Assembly (NCBI RefSeq): GCF_002434265.1
Contig: NZ_DJJS01000008.1
Location: 1 to 64,000, forward strand
Direction: 5' to 3'
Length of the DNA stretch: 64,000 nt
From: Pseudomonas sp. UBA6562
GTDB lineage: Bacteria; Pseudomonadota; Gammaproteobacteria; Pseudomonadales; Pseudomonadaceae
Below, piece by piece: positions 8,665 to 17,471 of the stretch; positions within the stretch are counted from its first letter, which is position 1; the number at the start of each line of letters is the position of its first letter. The notes beneath the pieces are model-generated. The model worked only from the letters and a program-made list of their open reading frames with translations, made no database searches and was not told the DNA's origin. The translations under genes and the position numbers were made by a program.

Positions 8665-10129
8665 AGATTTGGTGGTAGTAATCCGAACTCAGCACCAGCT
8701 CGGCCGCGCGATTGGCGGCCACCTCGGCGATCCGCGAGGCCTTGAGTTCGGACGGGTTACGCTGCCGCGACCGGGCCACCTCGGCCTCGTCGGCAAAGCC
8801 TGCCTTGACCAAGATTTCCCAGGCGGTCGCCTCATGCACCGGGTTGATCCAGGGCATGACCGGGCCTTGATAGAAGGCGCCGTAGAGGGTCCGCTGATCC
8901 ACATCAGGCGGAATCCGCAACTGGCCGCTCATGACGGCCATGCGCAGCCAAGCCCGGTACACCGGGCGACACCAGTAGTCGATGAACTCGTGCTGCAGCA
9001 GGTCGTAGCCCAATTGGCCCTCGACCAGCTCCTGCCGCTGCGCCGAGTAGGTGCCGTCATAGCTGCGCGCCACGCTCGAATAGGTGCTGCGCGCGCCGGC
9101 GGCCACGGCCTTGAGTTGGCCGTTGCGAAAGCCTTCAAGGAAGGGGTTCGGGCGGTTGCTCTCGATCGTCCCGACTTCCTCGCCGGGCAGCAGGTTGTCG
9201 ATCACCATGCCTGGGCCAAATGGAAAGGTGCGTTGCTCTTGGGTCTGCCCTTGTTTGGGCAGCACGTAGTCGTCGGGCGTGCCTTTCTTGATGTACATGG
9301 CCAGCGCAGCACTGATCCGCGCCGCGACCCGCTCGCTCTGCTCGTAATCCTTGATGTCCGCCAAGCGGATCACCACGGCATGCAGAAGCGGCTGGCCACG
9401 GTTCTGGCCGATGCGCTTACGGTTCGCAATGTGGATCACCCGATCGGCCGGGACGCGCTTGGTGTTGTATGCCCACTTCTGCCCGACCATAGAACCTGGG
9501 TGGCCATCGAGCAGGTGGTAGGCCTGTACGCGCCGCCAGTTGTCCCGCTCAACGCCCTGAACAATGCCGGCGGAGTAATCCACGTAGTCAATTGGCAGGT
9601 AATCAGGCTCTAGCAGCTCGATGGCGAAAGGCACGCCGTGCAGGTGCGTATAGCCTGGCACCTTACCCATGAGCAGCTGACCCAGGGCCTCGCCGTCGCG
9701 CAGCCAGGTGCGGCACACCAGTCGCTCCATTTGCGGCCGGGTCAGCTCGCCCGAAGTTTCCGGCGCCAGCGACCATTCGCCCCATAGCGCTTTGATCGCC
9801 CCGGCCAACTGCGTATGCACCGTGCCGTCGTAGCGCATGGGAATGGGCTCGACGGCGATACCCGGGCCGCCGACTACCCGCTCTTCGAGCCGGTCAAACA
9901 GGCCCGTTACAAGGTCGTGATCCTCGTCCAGTTTGCGGCACTGCTCGCGCAGGGACTTGAGCGAGTGATGCAGCTCGCTATCAGCGTCTTTGGGCTGCTT
10001 CTTGGGCTTGTGCGTGCGCGAAGGCTTGGCGGCCTCAAAGGCCATGATCACGCTGCGGGCGCGCATTCGCTCGGCAACTACGCGCGGAAAGAACGGCGCC
10101 AAGGCGCGGTCGACCATTTCCCCGATCAT
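8573..10129 (-). CDS. Phage portal protein, lambda gpB family
   Basis: This 518-residue protein forms the dodecameric portal ring at the capsid vertex, through which DNA enters and leaves. Lambda-type segments include HDLVTGLFDRLEERVVG, CRTWLRDGEALGQLL and a C-terminal region with MPWINPVHEATAWEILVKAG. The tail is charged and disordered (ends GRDDDE). It begins one base inside the stop of the gpW gene and lies directly before the protease-capsid fusion. Confidence 0.95.
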   Translation of the reverse strand: MIGEMVDRALAPFFPRVVAERMRARSVIMAFEAAKPSRTHKPKKQPKDADSELHHSLKSLREQCRKLDEDHDLVTGLFDRLEERVVGGPGIAVEPIPMRYDGTVHTQLAGAIKALWGEWSLAPETSGELTRPQMERLVCRTWLRDGEALGQLLMGKVPGYTHLHGVPFAIELLEPDYLPIDYVDYSAGIVQGVERDNWRRVQAYHLLDGHPGSMVGQKWAYNTKRVPADRVIHIANRKRIGQNRGQPLLHAVVIRLADIKDYEQSERVAARISAALAMYIKKGTPDDYVLPKQGQTQEQRTFPFGPGMVIDNLLPGEEVGTIESNRPNPFLEGFRNGQLKAVAAGARSTYSSVARSYDGTYSAQRQELVEGQLGYDLLQHEFIDYWCRPVYRAWLRMAVMSGQLRIPPDVDQRTLYGAFYQGPVMPWINPVHEATAWEILVKAGFADEAEVARSRQRNPSELKASRIAEVAANRAAELVLSSDYYHQIYGKNPTDADAKKEPAPAADEPARVGRDDDE

Positions 10130-10335
10130 CAGAACGTCGCCAGGGAGTGCCCTGGGCGCCCCTCGCGCGCCTCAGCGGAAGCACGGCGCTCCCACTCCAA
10201 GCGGCCTGTACGAATCTGAGGCAGCTCGGCCATCGTCACGCGACGACCTCCAAACTGCACGTCCTTACCGCCTTCGAGCAGGTCAATCTCAGCCCGCAAG
10301 TAGCGATCCACCATTTCCTGTGCGCTTACAGCCAT
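10129..10335 (-). CDS. Head-to-tail joining protein gpW (lambda type)
   Basis: This 68-residue protein starts MAVSAQEMVDRYLRAEIDLL and has the size and helix-beta-helix pattern of lambda gpW, which plugs the portal after packaging. It sits between terminase and portal, exactly as in lambda, and overlaps both neighbours. Confidence 0.85.
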   Translation of the reverse strand: MAVSAQEMVDRYLRAEIDLLEGGKDVQFGGRRVTMAELPQIRTGRLEWERRASAEAREGRPGHSLATF

Positions 10336-12362
10336 TTGCTCGCTCCGGTATCGACCCAGCCGCCGGCGGCGGGCTGGACTTGTAGGGTTGGGGCCGCCTG
10401 CTCTGCAGGTGGCAACGTGTCATCGCCAGAAGGCGCCGACGTGTCTTCTTGCGTGTCTTCGTGTTCCTCGACTTCCCACACACCGGTGTCAGGGTTCTGA
10501 CTGGCCAACAGATCCAAGTCCAGGCCGAACCGCTGCTGACTGATCCGCAGCGCGGCCAGCGCATATACAGCGCAGTCGAGTGCTTCGTTACGGCGGCCGC
10601 CGGCGTCCCAGCGCATGACGCGTCGACCCTTGATCACCACCCATTTTTTGCGCTCGCTGGTCAGCTGCTGCAGCTCGTCTTCGTCGCAGATCAGCTCGTC
10701 GGCAGGCAGATGGACACAGCCCGGCACTGGCCTAGGCCCATCTGGCTGCAGCTTGAGTCGGCTGTAGATCAGCTCCTTGGCGTTGTCAGTGCCGACTTCG
10801 GTCAGATAGACCTTGCTGCGCTTGTCCTTCTTGCGCGGGAAATTGGCGATCGGTTTGCCATAGGTGCTGGCCCCGAAGATCGGAATCACCCATTGCACAC
10901 CGTGCTTACGGCTCTCGGCGCGGACCTCGTCGGAGTAGTGGCCGCCGGAGTCCCAGCACCACCGCTCTACGCGCATCACCGTGCCGTCCGCCCGTTTGAA
11001 CTGGCGATGCAGCTCGCGACCTACCTTGCGGCGCAGCTCAACGCTAGCCGGATCGCCGGTGAGGATGAAGCGATGCACCAGCCAAGCCTCTTCGCCGGCG
11101 CCGTAGGCCCATACTCGGCCCTCGTAGCGGTCGTCCTGGGTATCGATACCGCCGAACAGAGCGACAGCTCGGGCCGGCAGCTCAGTGAACGTTTCTCGAC
11201 GATCGCGCAGTTGTTCCCAGTCCAGTTTTTCGCCTTGGTCCTCCTCCCACACCTGCCCAAGCGTGGTGTTGATGAAGGTTTTCAGCTTGCCCCGGTCCTT
11301 GCCGACCTTGACGAAGTCAGTCGCAATCTCGATCCAAGTAGTAAATGTCGAATAACCGGTCCACACGCTGAACGTTACCGAACGAGGCGTAGCCGTTGGC
11401 TCGCCTCCAACGTCAAACCACGCCATGCTGTCGCGCGTCCAGATGCCGGAGCGCTCGCAGACCCACCGGCCCGTTTCAGCAGCGGCAGTGACCATTTCGT
11501 GATACTCGAACGTGCCGCCGTGGCAGTGCGGGCACAGGTACCAGGCTGCCTCTACCTCTTGGCGCTCGTTGAGTCGCCACTTGATACCAAACGGGTCTTC
11601 TCTGCCACCCCATTGCAGGACCAGCTCGGTACCGCAGCAAGGCGCCTTAATGTTGAACCGCAGGTCGTGTGGAGACTCGATCGCGGCTCGGGATATCTGG
11701 CACTTCTCAGAATCGGTCGGCGTAGATCCCCTGATCGATTTCTTGAACGTAGCCCCCTCCAGGCGCTTGTCTCCCAGGAACGTGGGCGCGCCCTCGCCTT
11801 CGATATCCTCGTCGAACTTCGACAGCTCGTCGTAAATGACGGTATCCGGGCTTTTCTCACGGTAGTTACGGGCGGCCTTGCCGCCCAGGCACCACAACAT
11901 CTTGCGGTTGACGAAGCATTTGGCTTCAAGGGTGTTGTCGCGATGCTTCATGCCGTGCCACGGAGCCAGGTCCAAGACTACCGGCACGTCGCGGATCATC
12001 CCTTCGATGTGTCGCTTCATGACGCCCTCGGCGTCACCCTCAGTCGGGCAGTACATAAGCACGTTGCGCTTCTTGTGCTGCACCAGGTACCCGATGAATG
12101 CCATAAGCATCTTGGTGTAGCCAAGGCGGGCCGACTTCACGAAGTTGACTTCGCGGATCAGGTCATTGCCCATCGCATTAAGGATGGCCACCTGAAACGG
12201 GGCAGTAGTCCAGCGTCCCTCTTGGTAGGACGACTCAGAGGACAGGTAAAAATGCTTGTCCGCCCATTCCACCACGGTCATGGGTGGCTCTTTGAACAAC
12301 GCTGTCAGACCAACGCGCATCGCGTTAGCCAGATTCGTCATCCATGGCTGAAAGGAACTCAT
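10326..12362 (-). CDS. Phage terminase large subunit (lambda GpA family)
   Basis: This is the ATP-driven packaging motor and cos nuclease, about 678 residues. The N-terminal ATPase has the segment SARLGYTKMLMAFIGYL and the Walker-B-like TVIYDELSKFDEDI. The C-terminal nuclease half carries LFGGIDTQDDRYEGRVWAY. The start MSSFQPWMTNLANAM at 12362 is chosen. An open frame runs on to 12440 inside the small-subunit gene, and an ATG at 12341 is also possible. It overlaps the small subunit by 38 nt. Confidence 0.95.
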   Translation of the reverse strand: MSSFQPWMTNLANAMRVGLTALFKEPPMTVVEWADKHFYLSSESSYQEGRWTTAPFQVAILNAMGNDLIREVNFVKSARLGYTKMLMAFIGYLVQHKKRNVLMYCPTEGDAEGVMKRHIEGMIRDVPVVLDLAPWHGMKHRDNTLEAKCFVNRKMLWCLGGKAARNYREKSPDTVIYDELSKFDEDIEGEGAPTFLGDKRLEGATFKKSIRGSTPTDSEKCQISRAAIESPHDLRFNIKAPCCGTELVLQWGGREDPFGIKWRLNERQEVEAAWYLCPHCHGGTFEYHEMVTAAAETGRWVCERSGIWTRDSMAWFDVGGEPTATPRSVTFSVWTGYSTFTTWIEIATDFVKVGKDRGKLKTFINTTLGQVWEEDQGEKLDWEQLRDRRETFTELPARAVALFGGIDTQDDRYEGRVWAYGAGEEAWLVHRFILTGDPASVELRRKVGRELHRQFKRADGTVMRVERWCWDSGGHYSDEVRAESRKHGVQWVIPIFGASTYGKPIANFPRKKDKRSKVYLTEVGTDNAKELIYSRLKLQPDGPRPVPGCVHLPADELICDEDELQQLTSERKKWVVIKGRRVMRWDAGGRRNEALDCAVYALAALRISQQRFGLDLDLLASQNPDTGVWEVEEHEDTQEDTSAPSGDDTLPPAEQAAPTLQVQPAAGGWVDTGASKWL

Positions 12363-12870
12363 CAAGAATCTCCGGGAGGCGCTTATCCAGGCTTGCGGCT
12401 TCGTTACGCGTAACGGCCACCTCACGCTGCACCGCCTCAAGGTGTCGAGCCTCGATGTCAGGGTGCTTTCGCTTGACCTTGGTATGCACGGTGTCGAGGG
12501 TTGAGCCGATCAGGCTCACCAGTCTGCTGATAGCGAACGTCATGAATTCGGCCGGCACCAAGTTGCGGCGCTTGACCTCGTTTCGCATCGCCTGGGCGTC
12601 TGCCTGCTCGCGAGTCAGCCGAAGCCGCTCTTGCAGTAGCTTGGCTTCGGCAAGGGGGTCGATGTCGTCACTTGTGGGTTGTTGTTTGCCGCTCTGGTGC
12701 TGCAGGCGGTTTTCGAGCACCGAACGGACATCGTAGAAGGACTCGCGGCCGATCTTCTGCACCGGCTCAACGCGCCATTTATCAAAGGCCTGCACCGAAA
12801 TACCGAGGCTTTCGGCCATGCGTTTTTTGTTCAGCCAGAACGGCTGACGGGTGATCGTGGGATTCGTCAT
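12325..12870 (-). CDS. Phage terminase small subunit (Nu1 family)
   Basis: This 181-residue DNA-binding subunit recognises cos. Residues about 12-45 form a winged helix-turn-helix (NKKRMAESLGISVQAFDKWR). Residues about 75-180 are coiled-coil-like helices that bind the large subunit. The call rests on family resemblance and the pairing with GpA. Confidence 0.88.
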   Translation of the reverse strand: MTNPTITRQPFWLNKKRMAESLGISVQAFDKWRVEPVQKIGRESFYDVRSVLENRLQHQSGKQQPTSDDIDPLAEAKLLQERLRLTREQADAQAMRNEVKRRNLVPAEFMTFAISRLVSLIGSTLDTVHTKVKRKHPDIEARHLEAVQREVAVTRNEAASLDKRLPEILDEFLSAMDDESG

Positions 12871-13064
12871 GGACTAAACAACAACCAACCTCCGAATTCA
12901 GGTCATACATAGCGAAAAGGCGGGGCCCGAATTACCCCCTACCCCCGGTACCCTCGGGAGGACCCATCGAAAATGGCCAGAAATTGACCAACTCGACCTT
13001 TCCTCACCTCCCTGCACCGCTGGAAGCCACGGAATACGGGGCCTCCAGGGGTGCGCTCAAATTT
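12871..13064 (-). other. Noncoding gap upstream of terminase; candidate cos region
   Basis: No gene is seen in these 194 bases. In lambda-type phages cos lies just upstream of the small terminase gene, which is this gap. It holds an asymmetric G/C tract on the minus strand around 12930-12962, including GGGTACCGGGGG and a short palindrome CCTCCCGAGG-like segment. The cut site cannot be read from the sequence alone. Confidence 0.35.
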
Positions 13065-13805
13065 TCAGCCCCGGGCGGTCAGAATGGCATCGCGCAATGC
13101 GCGTTCAAGGATGGTCGGGCCGTGGGCCTTGGCGATGTTCGAAGCGATCTTGAAGAACGGAAAGATCACGCGGTATCGCGGCGCGCTGTTGGTGAACAGG
13201 AAGACCGGTTTGGCCGCTTCACCGAATGCGGTGTGCTTGCGCTGCCAGATGCCCGGCTCATCGTTGACCGTGCCGGTGAAGTAGCGCTTGGCGTTGCCCT
13301 TGCGTCGGCTGCGCTTGCTACCGGTGGCATTGGCCTGGAAGCCGCTGGCCGACTCGGCTGCGCCCAACCCCGATAGGATGCGGGTCATGGTGCCGCGTGA
13401 CACGTTGCCGTATTGATTGAGCAGGTCATTGACCGGGACGGCGTACTGCCCGGACTTCATCAGCCCCTTAGCGATTAGCGACTTCTCAAATCGCTTATGC
13501 GGTCGCTGTCCGCCCTGTACCGCCTGCTGCAGGTACGTGTCGGCAGGTATGCCCGAGGTCCAAGCGTCTTTGAAGTAGACCTTGGCCGCGCGATTCTTGG
13601 TTGCCGCCTGAACGTACAAACTGCGCATCGTGGCCGGCGTGGGCCGGTCGATACGCTGCTTCATCACTTCCAGCATGCCGGCCTTGATCTGCTGGGCCAG
13701 CCGGGTTTGGGCAAGGATCTGCGCGAACGGGATCTGCCGCTTCTTGATATCTGAGAGTTCGCGTACAAGCGGAACGGTATCGATATCCAGTTTCCAATCG
13801 ATCAT
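13065..13805 (-). CDS. Phage protein of unknown function, possibly gpZ-like tail completion protein
   Basis: This 246-residue basic protein has an N-terminal helical half (LVRELSDIKKRQIPFAQILAQ) resembling the start of lambda gpZ-type minor tail proteins. The C-terminal half contains FTGTVNDEPGIWQRKH and APRYRVIFPFFKIA. The resemblance is weak and I give the family only as a possibility. It lies between the lysis genes and terminase, where an endolysin might be expected, but no lysozyme, amidase or chitinase motif is visible. Confidence 0.5.
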   Translation of the reverse strand: MIDWKLDIDTVPLVRELSDIKKRQIPFAQILAQTRLAQQIKAGMLEVMKQRIDRPTPATMRSLYVQAATKNRAAKVYFKDAWTSGIPADTYLQQAVQGGQRPHKRFEKSLIAKGLMKSGQYAVPVNDLLNQYGNVSRGTMTRILSGLGAAESASGFQANATGSKRSRRKGNAKRYFTGTVNDEPGIWQRKHTAFGEAAKPVFLFTNSAPRYRVIFPFFKIASNIAKAHGPTILERALRDAILTARG

Positions 13806-13823
13806 GCCGCTCTCCTGTGCTCG

Positions 13824-14045
13824 TTACACAACACCGCTCAGATCACGCGACGGTATGCGTATGACGGCATCTTTAAGTTGTGCAGTTGCGCGATGAAGAG
13901 CAATCAGTGCTCGCTCAGCCGCATGTTGGTCGACCTCACCGTCTGCTGCCAATCTAGTTGCCAACTGTTTTACAGAGTTTTCAATCCTGCCAATGGCTGC
14001 CATATGCGCTTTTCCAGAACTTATGGCGCAAGAACAAGAAATCAT
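13824..14045 (-). CDS. Small phage protein of the lysis cluster, unknown
   Basis: This 73-residue product starts MISCSCAISSGKAHMAAIG. It has a Cys-rich start, then an amphipathic helix (RIENSVKQLATRLAADGEVDQHAAERALI). The start ATG at 14045 overlaps the stop of the upstream 41-residue gene by ATGA. A longer open frame reaches 14225, but it overlaps the holin. It could be a spanin-related or regulatory protein. No lipobox is clear. Confidence 0.45.
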   Translation of the reverse strand: MISCSCAISSGKAHMAAIGRIENSVKQLATRLAADGEVDQHAAERALIALHRATAQLKDAVIRIPSRDLSGVV

Positions 14046-14167
14046 TGCATAGCCTCTTTTTGAGTTGGGGCGGCCACGCTGGTCGCTATTTCGTGAGAAC
14101 CCATGTGTCCTTGTAGCGAAAACGCGACTATGGCGACCAGTAACGCTACCAGCGGGCTTTTCGTCAT
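14042..14167 (-). CDS. 41-residue single-span membrane peptide of the lysis cluster
   Basis: This short gene encodes MTKSPLVALLVAIVAFSLQG at its start, one hydrophobic segment, then a polar tail of about 20 residues. It is linked by ATGA overlaps to the holin before it (14164-14167) and to the next gene (14042-14045), so all three are translated in series. A holin-partner or i-spanin-like role is inferred from position. Confidence 0.5.
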   Translation of the reverse strand: MTKSPLVALLVAIVAFSLQGHMGSHEIATSVAAPTQKEAMQ

Positions 14168-14490
14168 AGCGTATCAACTTTGCGCTCAGCCCAGCGACGA
14201 CCCATCTGGCGAACCTGCTCGACACCTAGCACACCCACAAATCCAGCAACGGCATAGGCATAGCCGCCAGTCATTCCGAACTTTTCAGCGCCTATACCGA
14301 CCATGAAGACCAGCACGCCGCCTAAAGCCGCCTCAAGTAAGCGGCGATCCCAGCGGGGCTCCTTGTCGTCATAGAGGATTCGCATATAACTCAAGATGGT
14401 AGCTAATGCGGCAGGCATGCCGTGGTCGCGTAATGCGGCCACAAGCATGACCCAGAATGTCGGATCCTTTTCGGGGGGCATGGTCTGCAT
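14164..14490 (-). CDS. Phage holin (lambda-type, several membrane spans)
   Basis: This 108-residue protein has three hydrophobic segments: about residues 12-35 (WVMLVAALRDHGMPAALA), 53-70 (LLEAALGGVLVFMVGIGA) and 75-92 (YAYAVAGFVGVLGV). That is the layout of phage holin family 3-type proteins (PF05106). It permeabilises the inner membrane at the end of the lytic cycle. A good ribosome site (GGAGGAAT) precedes the ATG at 14490. No endolysin follows within the window. Confidence 0.85.
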   Translation of the reverse strand: MQTMPPEKDPTFWVMLVAALRDHGMPAALATILSYMRILYDDKEPRWDRRLLEAALGGVLVFMVGIGAEKFGMTGGYAYAVAGFVGVLGVEQVRQMGRRWAERKVDTL

Positions 14491-14618
14491 CTCGATTCCT
14501 CCCGGATCGGGAGTGCAATGGAAGAAACTCAGCGATAGCCGAGACTCAAGAATATTTTGAGAGAGTGGGTATGCAAAAATCAGCGTCGTAACTAACTCAC
14601 GCAGATCTATATTGAAAT

Positions 14619-14645
14619 AAAAAACCCGGCTATTAACCGGGCTAT
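14619..14645 (-). terminator. Factor-independent terminator after the OB-fold gene
   Basis: On the minus strand the stem CCCGG/CCGGG (14625-14629 and 14637-14641), loop TTAATAG, is followed by TTTTTT. It ends the 14694-15257 gene and, if the late promoter lies before that gene, would be the block that the Q-type protein overrides. Confidence 0.8.
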
Positions 14646-14693
14646 TGAATAAAACCTATGACGCATTAGGACAGAAATTTTTGCCCTTAAATA

Positions 14694-15257
14694 TTAGTTT
14701 GCGATTTTGCAATCTTCAAACATCGGCGTTTTAGCAACATCTCCACGACCAGTGCATATTACCTGAACAGTCGAACCCTTCTTGATAGTCGCCATCACTT
14801 CAATGGCTGACTTCGCGAATTTGAACTGAGGCCCCAGGTAAGGGTTGCTGCCAGCGAGGACTAGGTAAGGGTTCCCCATGAAATCCGTATTTATATCAGT
14901 GACCCTGCCGCTAACCTTAACTCTCTTGCCCTTAAACTTCATATCCGCTGCAACTGTATTTTCCTCGTATAGCTGAGCAACCTGAGAGGAAAGATATGCC
15001 GGCGCTTGTGAGTCAGAAACCGGCGCAGCACTACTCGCCGTAGACTCGGTAGAAGTTGTTTTATCTACCTGTCGTTCTGATTCGCCTGAAAACACAGCAA
15101 AAAGGCATAAAACCAACCATCCGAATCCCACGATCCGAGCCAAAGTCGAATGTCCCTTTCTAAGCAAGAACCAGACAAATATGACCGGGATAAAAAGAAT
15201 ACCTAACCCAAGAAGAAACCCAACAGGGCGTTTTTGAGTCGTTGGCACATCGTTCAT
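14694..15257 (-). CDS. Membrane protein with tRNA_anti-like OB-fold domain (moron candidate)
   Basis: The gene encodes about 187 residues from the ATG at 15257; an open frame extends to 15290. There are two membrane spans near residues 14-33 (VGFLLGLGILFIPVIFVWFL) and 40-58. A low-complexity Ser/Thr linker follows, then a periplasmic or cytosolic OB-fold with YEENTVAADMKFKGKRVKV and GRVTDINTDFMGNPYLVLAG, the pattern of the tRNA_anti-like family. The domain's function is unknown. Its AT-richer composition and own terminator suggest a gene carried for the lysogen rather than for phage growth. Confidence 0.7.
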   Translation of the reverse strand: MNDVPTTQKRPVGFLLGLGILFIPVIFVWFLLRKGHSTLARIVGFGWLVLCLFAVFSGESERQVDKTTSTESTASSAAPVSDSQAPAYLSSQVAQLYEENTVAADMKFKGKRVKVSGRVTDINTDFMGNPYLVLAGSNPYLGPQFKFAKSAIEVMATIKKGSTVQVICTGRGDVAKTPMFEDCKIAN

Positions 15258-15455
15258 ATCGCTCTCCATGGCGAGGGTTAAGACACGCATTTTGAACGGT
15301 ATGGAGGCAGAACGCCATCAAATAAATCTACTGGCATCAGCCCAGCATTGAGCAGCCCTCATCCCCTAGGGAAGCCCCAGGGGGGTCTCTGTGTCGCGTC
15401 GTGAGCTGGACACGCTGCTATGGAAACAGGTCTTTATCCGCGCGGAAAGAACTTT

Positions 15456-15857
15456 TTAAGCTGCCTCCCTTACCTGCTCCAAGGCACAATCGATCCAAGC
15501 TACCCCGGCCTTGATCAGCTCGCGCGCTTTGGCTTCGCTTATGTTGTTTTCTCGGGCCACGCGCAGGGCGGGCCACTTTGCTCCGAAATAGAGCCACAGG
15601 AAGTCGCCCATCTGCTGGTCACGCTTGCTCAAGCGTGCCAAAGCGCCATCCACTGCAAGAGCCAGGTCATCGGTTATGACGTACTGTCTCTGACCGCCTT
15701 CCGAGGGTACGTGGTCACGCATGAGCGCAAACAGAGGTGAGACGTAACGCGGTATCCCCATCCCGTCCATACGCCACCACCCCCATTGCTCAAGCATGTA
15801 CTCCGTATCACCCAGAGGTTTGTCGGTGTAGGTTCGTTTTTTCATGTTGTTACTCAA
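15456..15857 (-). CDS. Late antiterminator, phage antitermination protein Q type
   Basis: This 133-residue protein has the pattern of the second phage antitermination Q family (PF06530): YMLEQWGWWRMDGMGIPRYVSP near the start, VITDDLALAVDGALARLSKRD in the middle and a helix-turn-helix (ALRVARENNISEAKARELI) near the end. It would let RNA polymerase read through terminators into lysis and head genes. It is coupled by ATGA to the upstream Cys-rich protein. Position between the replication and lysis genes matches lambda Q. Confidence 0.82.
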   Translation of the reverse strand: MSNNMKKRTYTDKPLGDTEYMLEQWGWWRMDGMGIPRYVSPLFALMRDHVPSEGGQRQYVITDDLALAVDGALARLSKRDQQMGDFLWLYFGAKWPALRVARENNISEAKARELIKAGVAWIDCALEQVREAA

Positions 15858-16183
15858 TCCCCGGTGAAGTTGGAGCCACCCGCGCCACGTCGGTTGGTCC
15901 CCTGATACTGCTGCTCTGGCCCATGCGTTTCGCTGGGCCTTTTCATTTGAGTTATTTGCTGCTCTGCCGCCTGTAGCTTGAAACTGAGCTGGGTTACCAG
16001 TTCGTCGAGCGGAAGCACCAACCTAGATCCCTCAACAACCCAACCTGACCCGTTGCAAGCGGTACAAGCCAGCTCAAAAAACACCCCTCTTACTACTGCC
16101 CTCCCCTTGCATGTCGGGCACTTAACCAAGTCAATTCGGGCCTGATCAAAGCCACGGTCCGTGCCCTTTTTCACGTTCTGCAT
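15854..16183 (-). CDS. Zinc-ribbon phage protein of unknown function
   Basis: This 109-residue protein has a DnaJ-like CxxC...CxxC knuckle at residues about 22-43 (KCPTCKGRAVVRG and ACTACNGSGW), so it probably binds one zinc. A helical segment and a polar tail follow. Small zinc-knuckle proteins of this kind occur in the nin-like region of lambdoid phages. It overlaps the recombinase gene by 38 nt and the Q gene by 4. Confidence 0.6.
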   Translation of the reverse strand: MQNVKKGTDRGFDQARIDLVKCPTCKGRAVVRGVFFELACTACNGSGWVVEGSRLVLPLDELVTQLSFKLQAAEQQITQMKRPSETHGPEQQYQGTNRRGAGGSNFTGD

Positions 16184-17471
16184 TCTCCCCTATGACTAAT
16201 TCGATGATTGGGCTGCGCGCTTTGCGCGGTGTGGCCTGTGGCCCGTTGTGAGGAATGACCGATTGCACGCCCGTCAACCCGTGGATGGACGCAAAACCGA
16301 TCCCGTCTAACCATGCGTGCCATTGCTCCAGTGCCTCCCGGCGCAGTCCATTGCCCTTGGTCTTGATGTAGGTATCAGCAACTTTGCCGAGTGAGTGATT
16401 CAGCAGCATTTCGCCAATGAACCCATCCACGCCCATATCCAGCCAGGCGGTACGCGCGACCTTGCGCAGGTCATGGCTCGACCATTCGCGGCTGGCCAAG
16501 CGCCGAAACACGGACGAGGCCTGGCTGGCGCTCATCGCCTGCCCCTTTCGGCCTGGGAACAGGTACCGGCCGGTATAGCCGCCGTCGAGTTGTGTGTTGC
16601 GATACCGGCGCAGCAGTGCCAACACTTGCGACGTCAGCGGCAGCCGATGTTCAGTACGGGTTTTGGTGTGCTTGGCCGGGATGAACCATTCGGCATGACC
16701 GAAGGCGAAGTCGGACCACTCGGCTTGCCGGCTTTCCCCTATGCGCGTGCCGTGGCAGATCATCAACAGGGCCAGCATGGCGTCGATGGGCGATGCGTCG
16801 AACAGTGCTCCTAGCGCGGGCAGTACCTCGCGCAGGTGATCGGACCGCAGTCGTCCATCTTTCGGCAAAATCTTGGTCTTGATGAAATTCGTGAACTTCA
16901 TTTCAGCCATGGGATTGCTGGGGATCAGTCCGAGCGTGCGTGCTGCGCTCATGGCGCGGCTCAACACTCGAAAGATCTGCCGGACATAGGACGTCGAGCA
17001 CGTCGCTTGAAGAGGCCACATCAGGGACTTGTCGAGGGCGGCCGGGGTGAGTGCGCAGATAGGCATGTCGCCAAGACGAGGCTGCAGGTGCCGATCTACC
17101 ACCGTGCTTACTGTGCCCTTCCAAGAATCGGAAAGCGCGGCGTCACTGGCGACACGGCCCTTGAACCAGTCCAGTAGGTCGCTGAAGGTCACAAGGCCTG
17201 CGAGGGCGACTGCTTCATCTGGACGGCCTAGCAACCGCTGCCGAAGCGCTGGCAACTCAGCAAAAATCGCAGCCGGCCCGTACTCAGGGAAGCGGGCCAG
17301 CCGGTTCCACTTCCGACGTACCACAAGGAACCAAGTACCTGATTGCCGGCTCTGGTCAAAGCGAAACCTCAACCCAGGGTGACGTGGGTCGCGCAGGTCA
17401 CGTACGCCGGCCACAGCGGCTTGTCGGCGGATCTCGGCGTCCGAAAGCTTGACGATGGCCGTCGCGCTCAT
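16146..17471 (-). CDS. Second tyrosine recombinase, inside the lytic operon
   Basis: This 441-residue protein has a full catalytic set: Arg in CHGTRIGESR, Lys in HTKTRTEHRLPL, HxxR in SSHDLRKVART, His in LLNHSLG and Tyr in VADTYIKT. The start MSATAIVKLSD at 17471 overlaps the previous stop by ATGA; an ATG at 17486 is less likely. It is transcribed with replication genes, not beside an attachment site, and a separate integrase lies at 24646. Roles to consider are genome dimer resolution, recombination during replication, or a remnant of another element. Confidence 0.88.
   Translation of the reverse strand: MSATAIVKLSDAEIRRQAAVAGVRDLRDPRHPGLRFRFDQSRQSGTWFLVVRRKWNRLARFPEYGPAAIFAELPALRQRLLGRPDEAVALAGLVTFSDLLDWFKGRVASDAALSDSWKGTVSTVVDRHLQPRLGDMPICALTPAALDKSLMWPLQATCSTSYVRQIFRVLSRAMSAARTLGLIPSNPMAEMKFTNFIKTKILPKDGRLRSDHLREVLPALGALFDASPIDAMLALLMICHGTRIGESRQAEWSDFAFGHAEWFIPAKHTKTRTEHRLPLTSQVLALLRRYRNTQLDGGYTGRYLFPGRKGQAMSASQASSVFRRLASREWSSHDLRKVARTAWLDMGVDGFIGEMLLNHSLGKVADTYIKTKGNGLRREALEQWHAWLDGIGFASIHGLTGVQSVIPHNGPQATPRKARSPIIELVIGENAEREKGHGPWL

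Noticed and set aside
10449..12413. 654-codon open frame on the plus strand
   Set aside because: Antisense to terminase large subunit with shadow-type composition.
13824..14225. 133-codon gene from 14225
   Set aside because: Its first 60 codons overlap the holin and the 41-residue gene; the ATGA-coupled start at 14045 is better.
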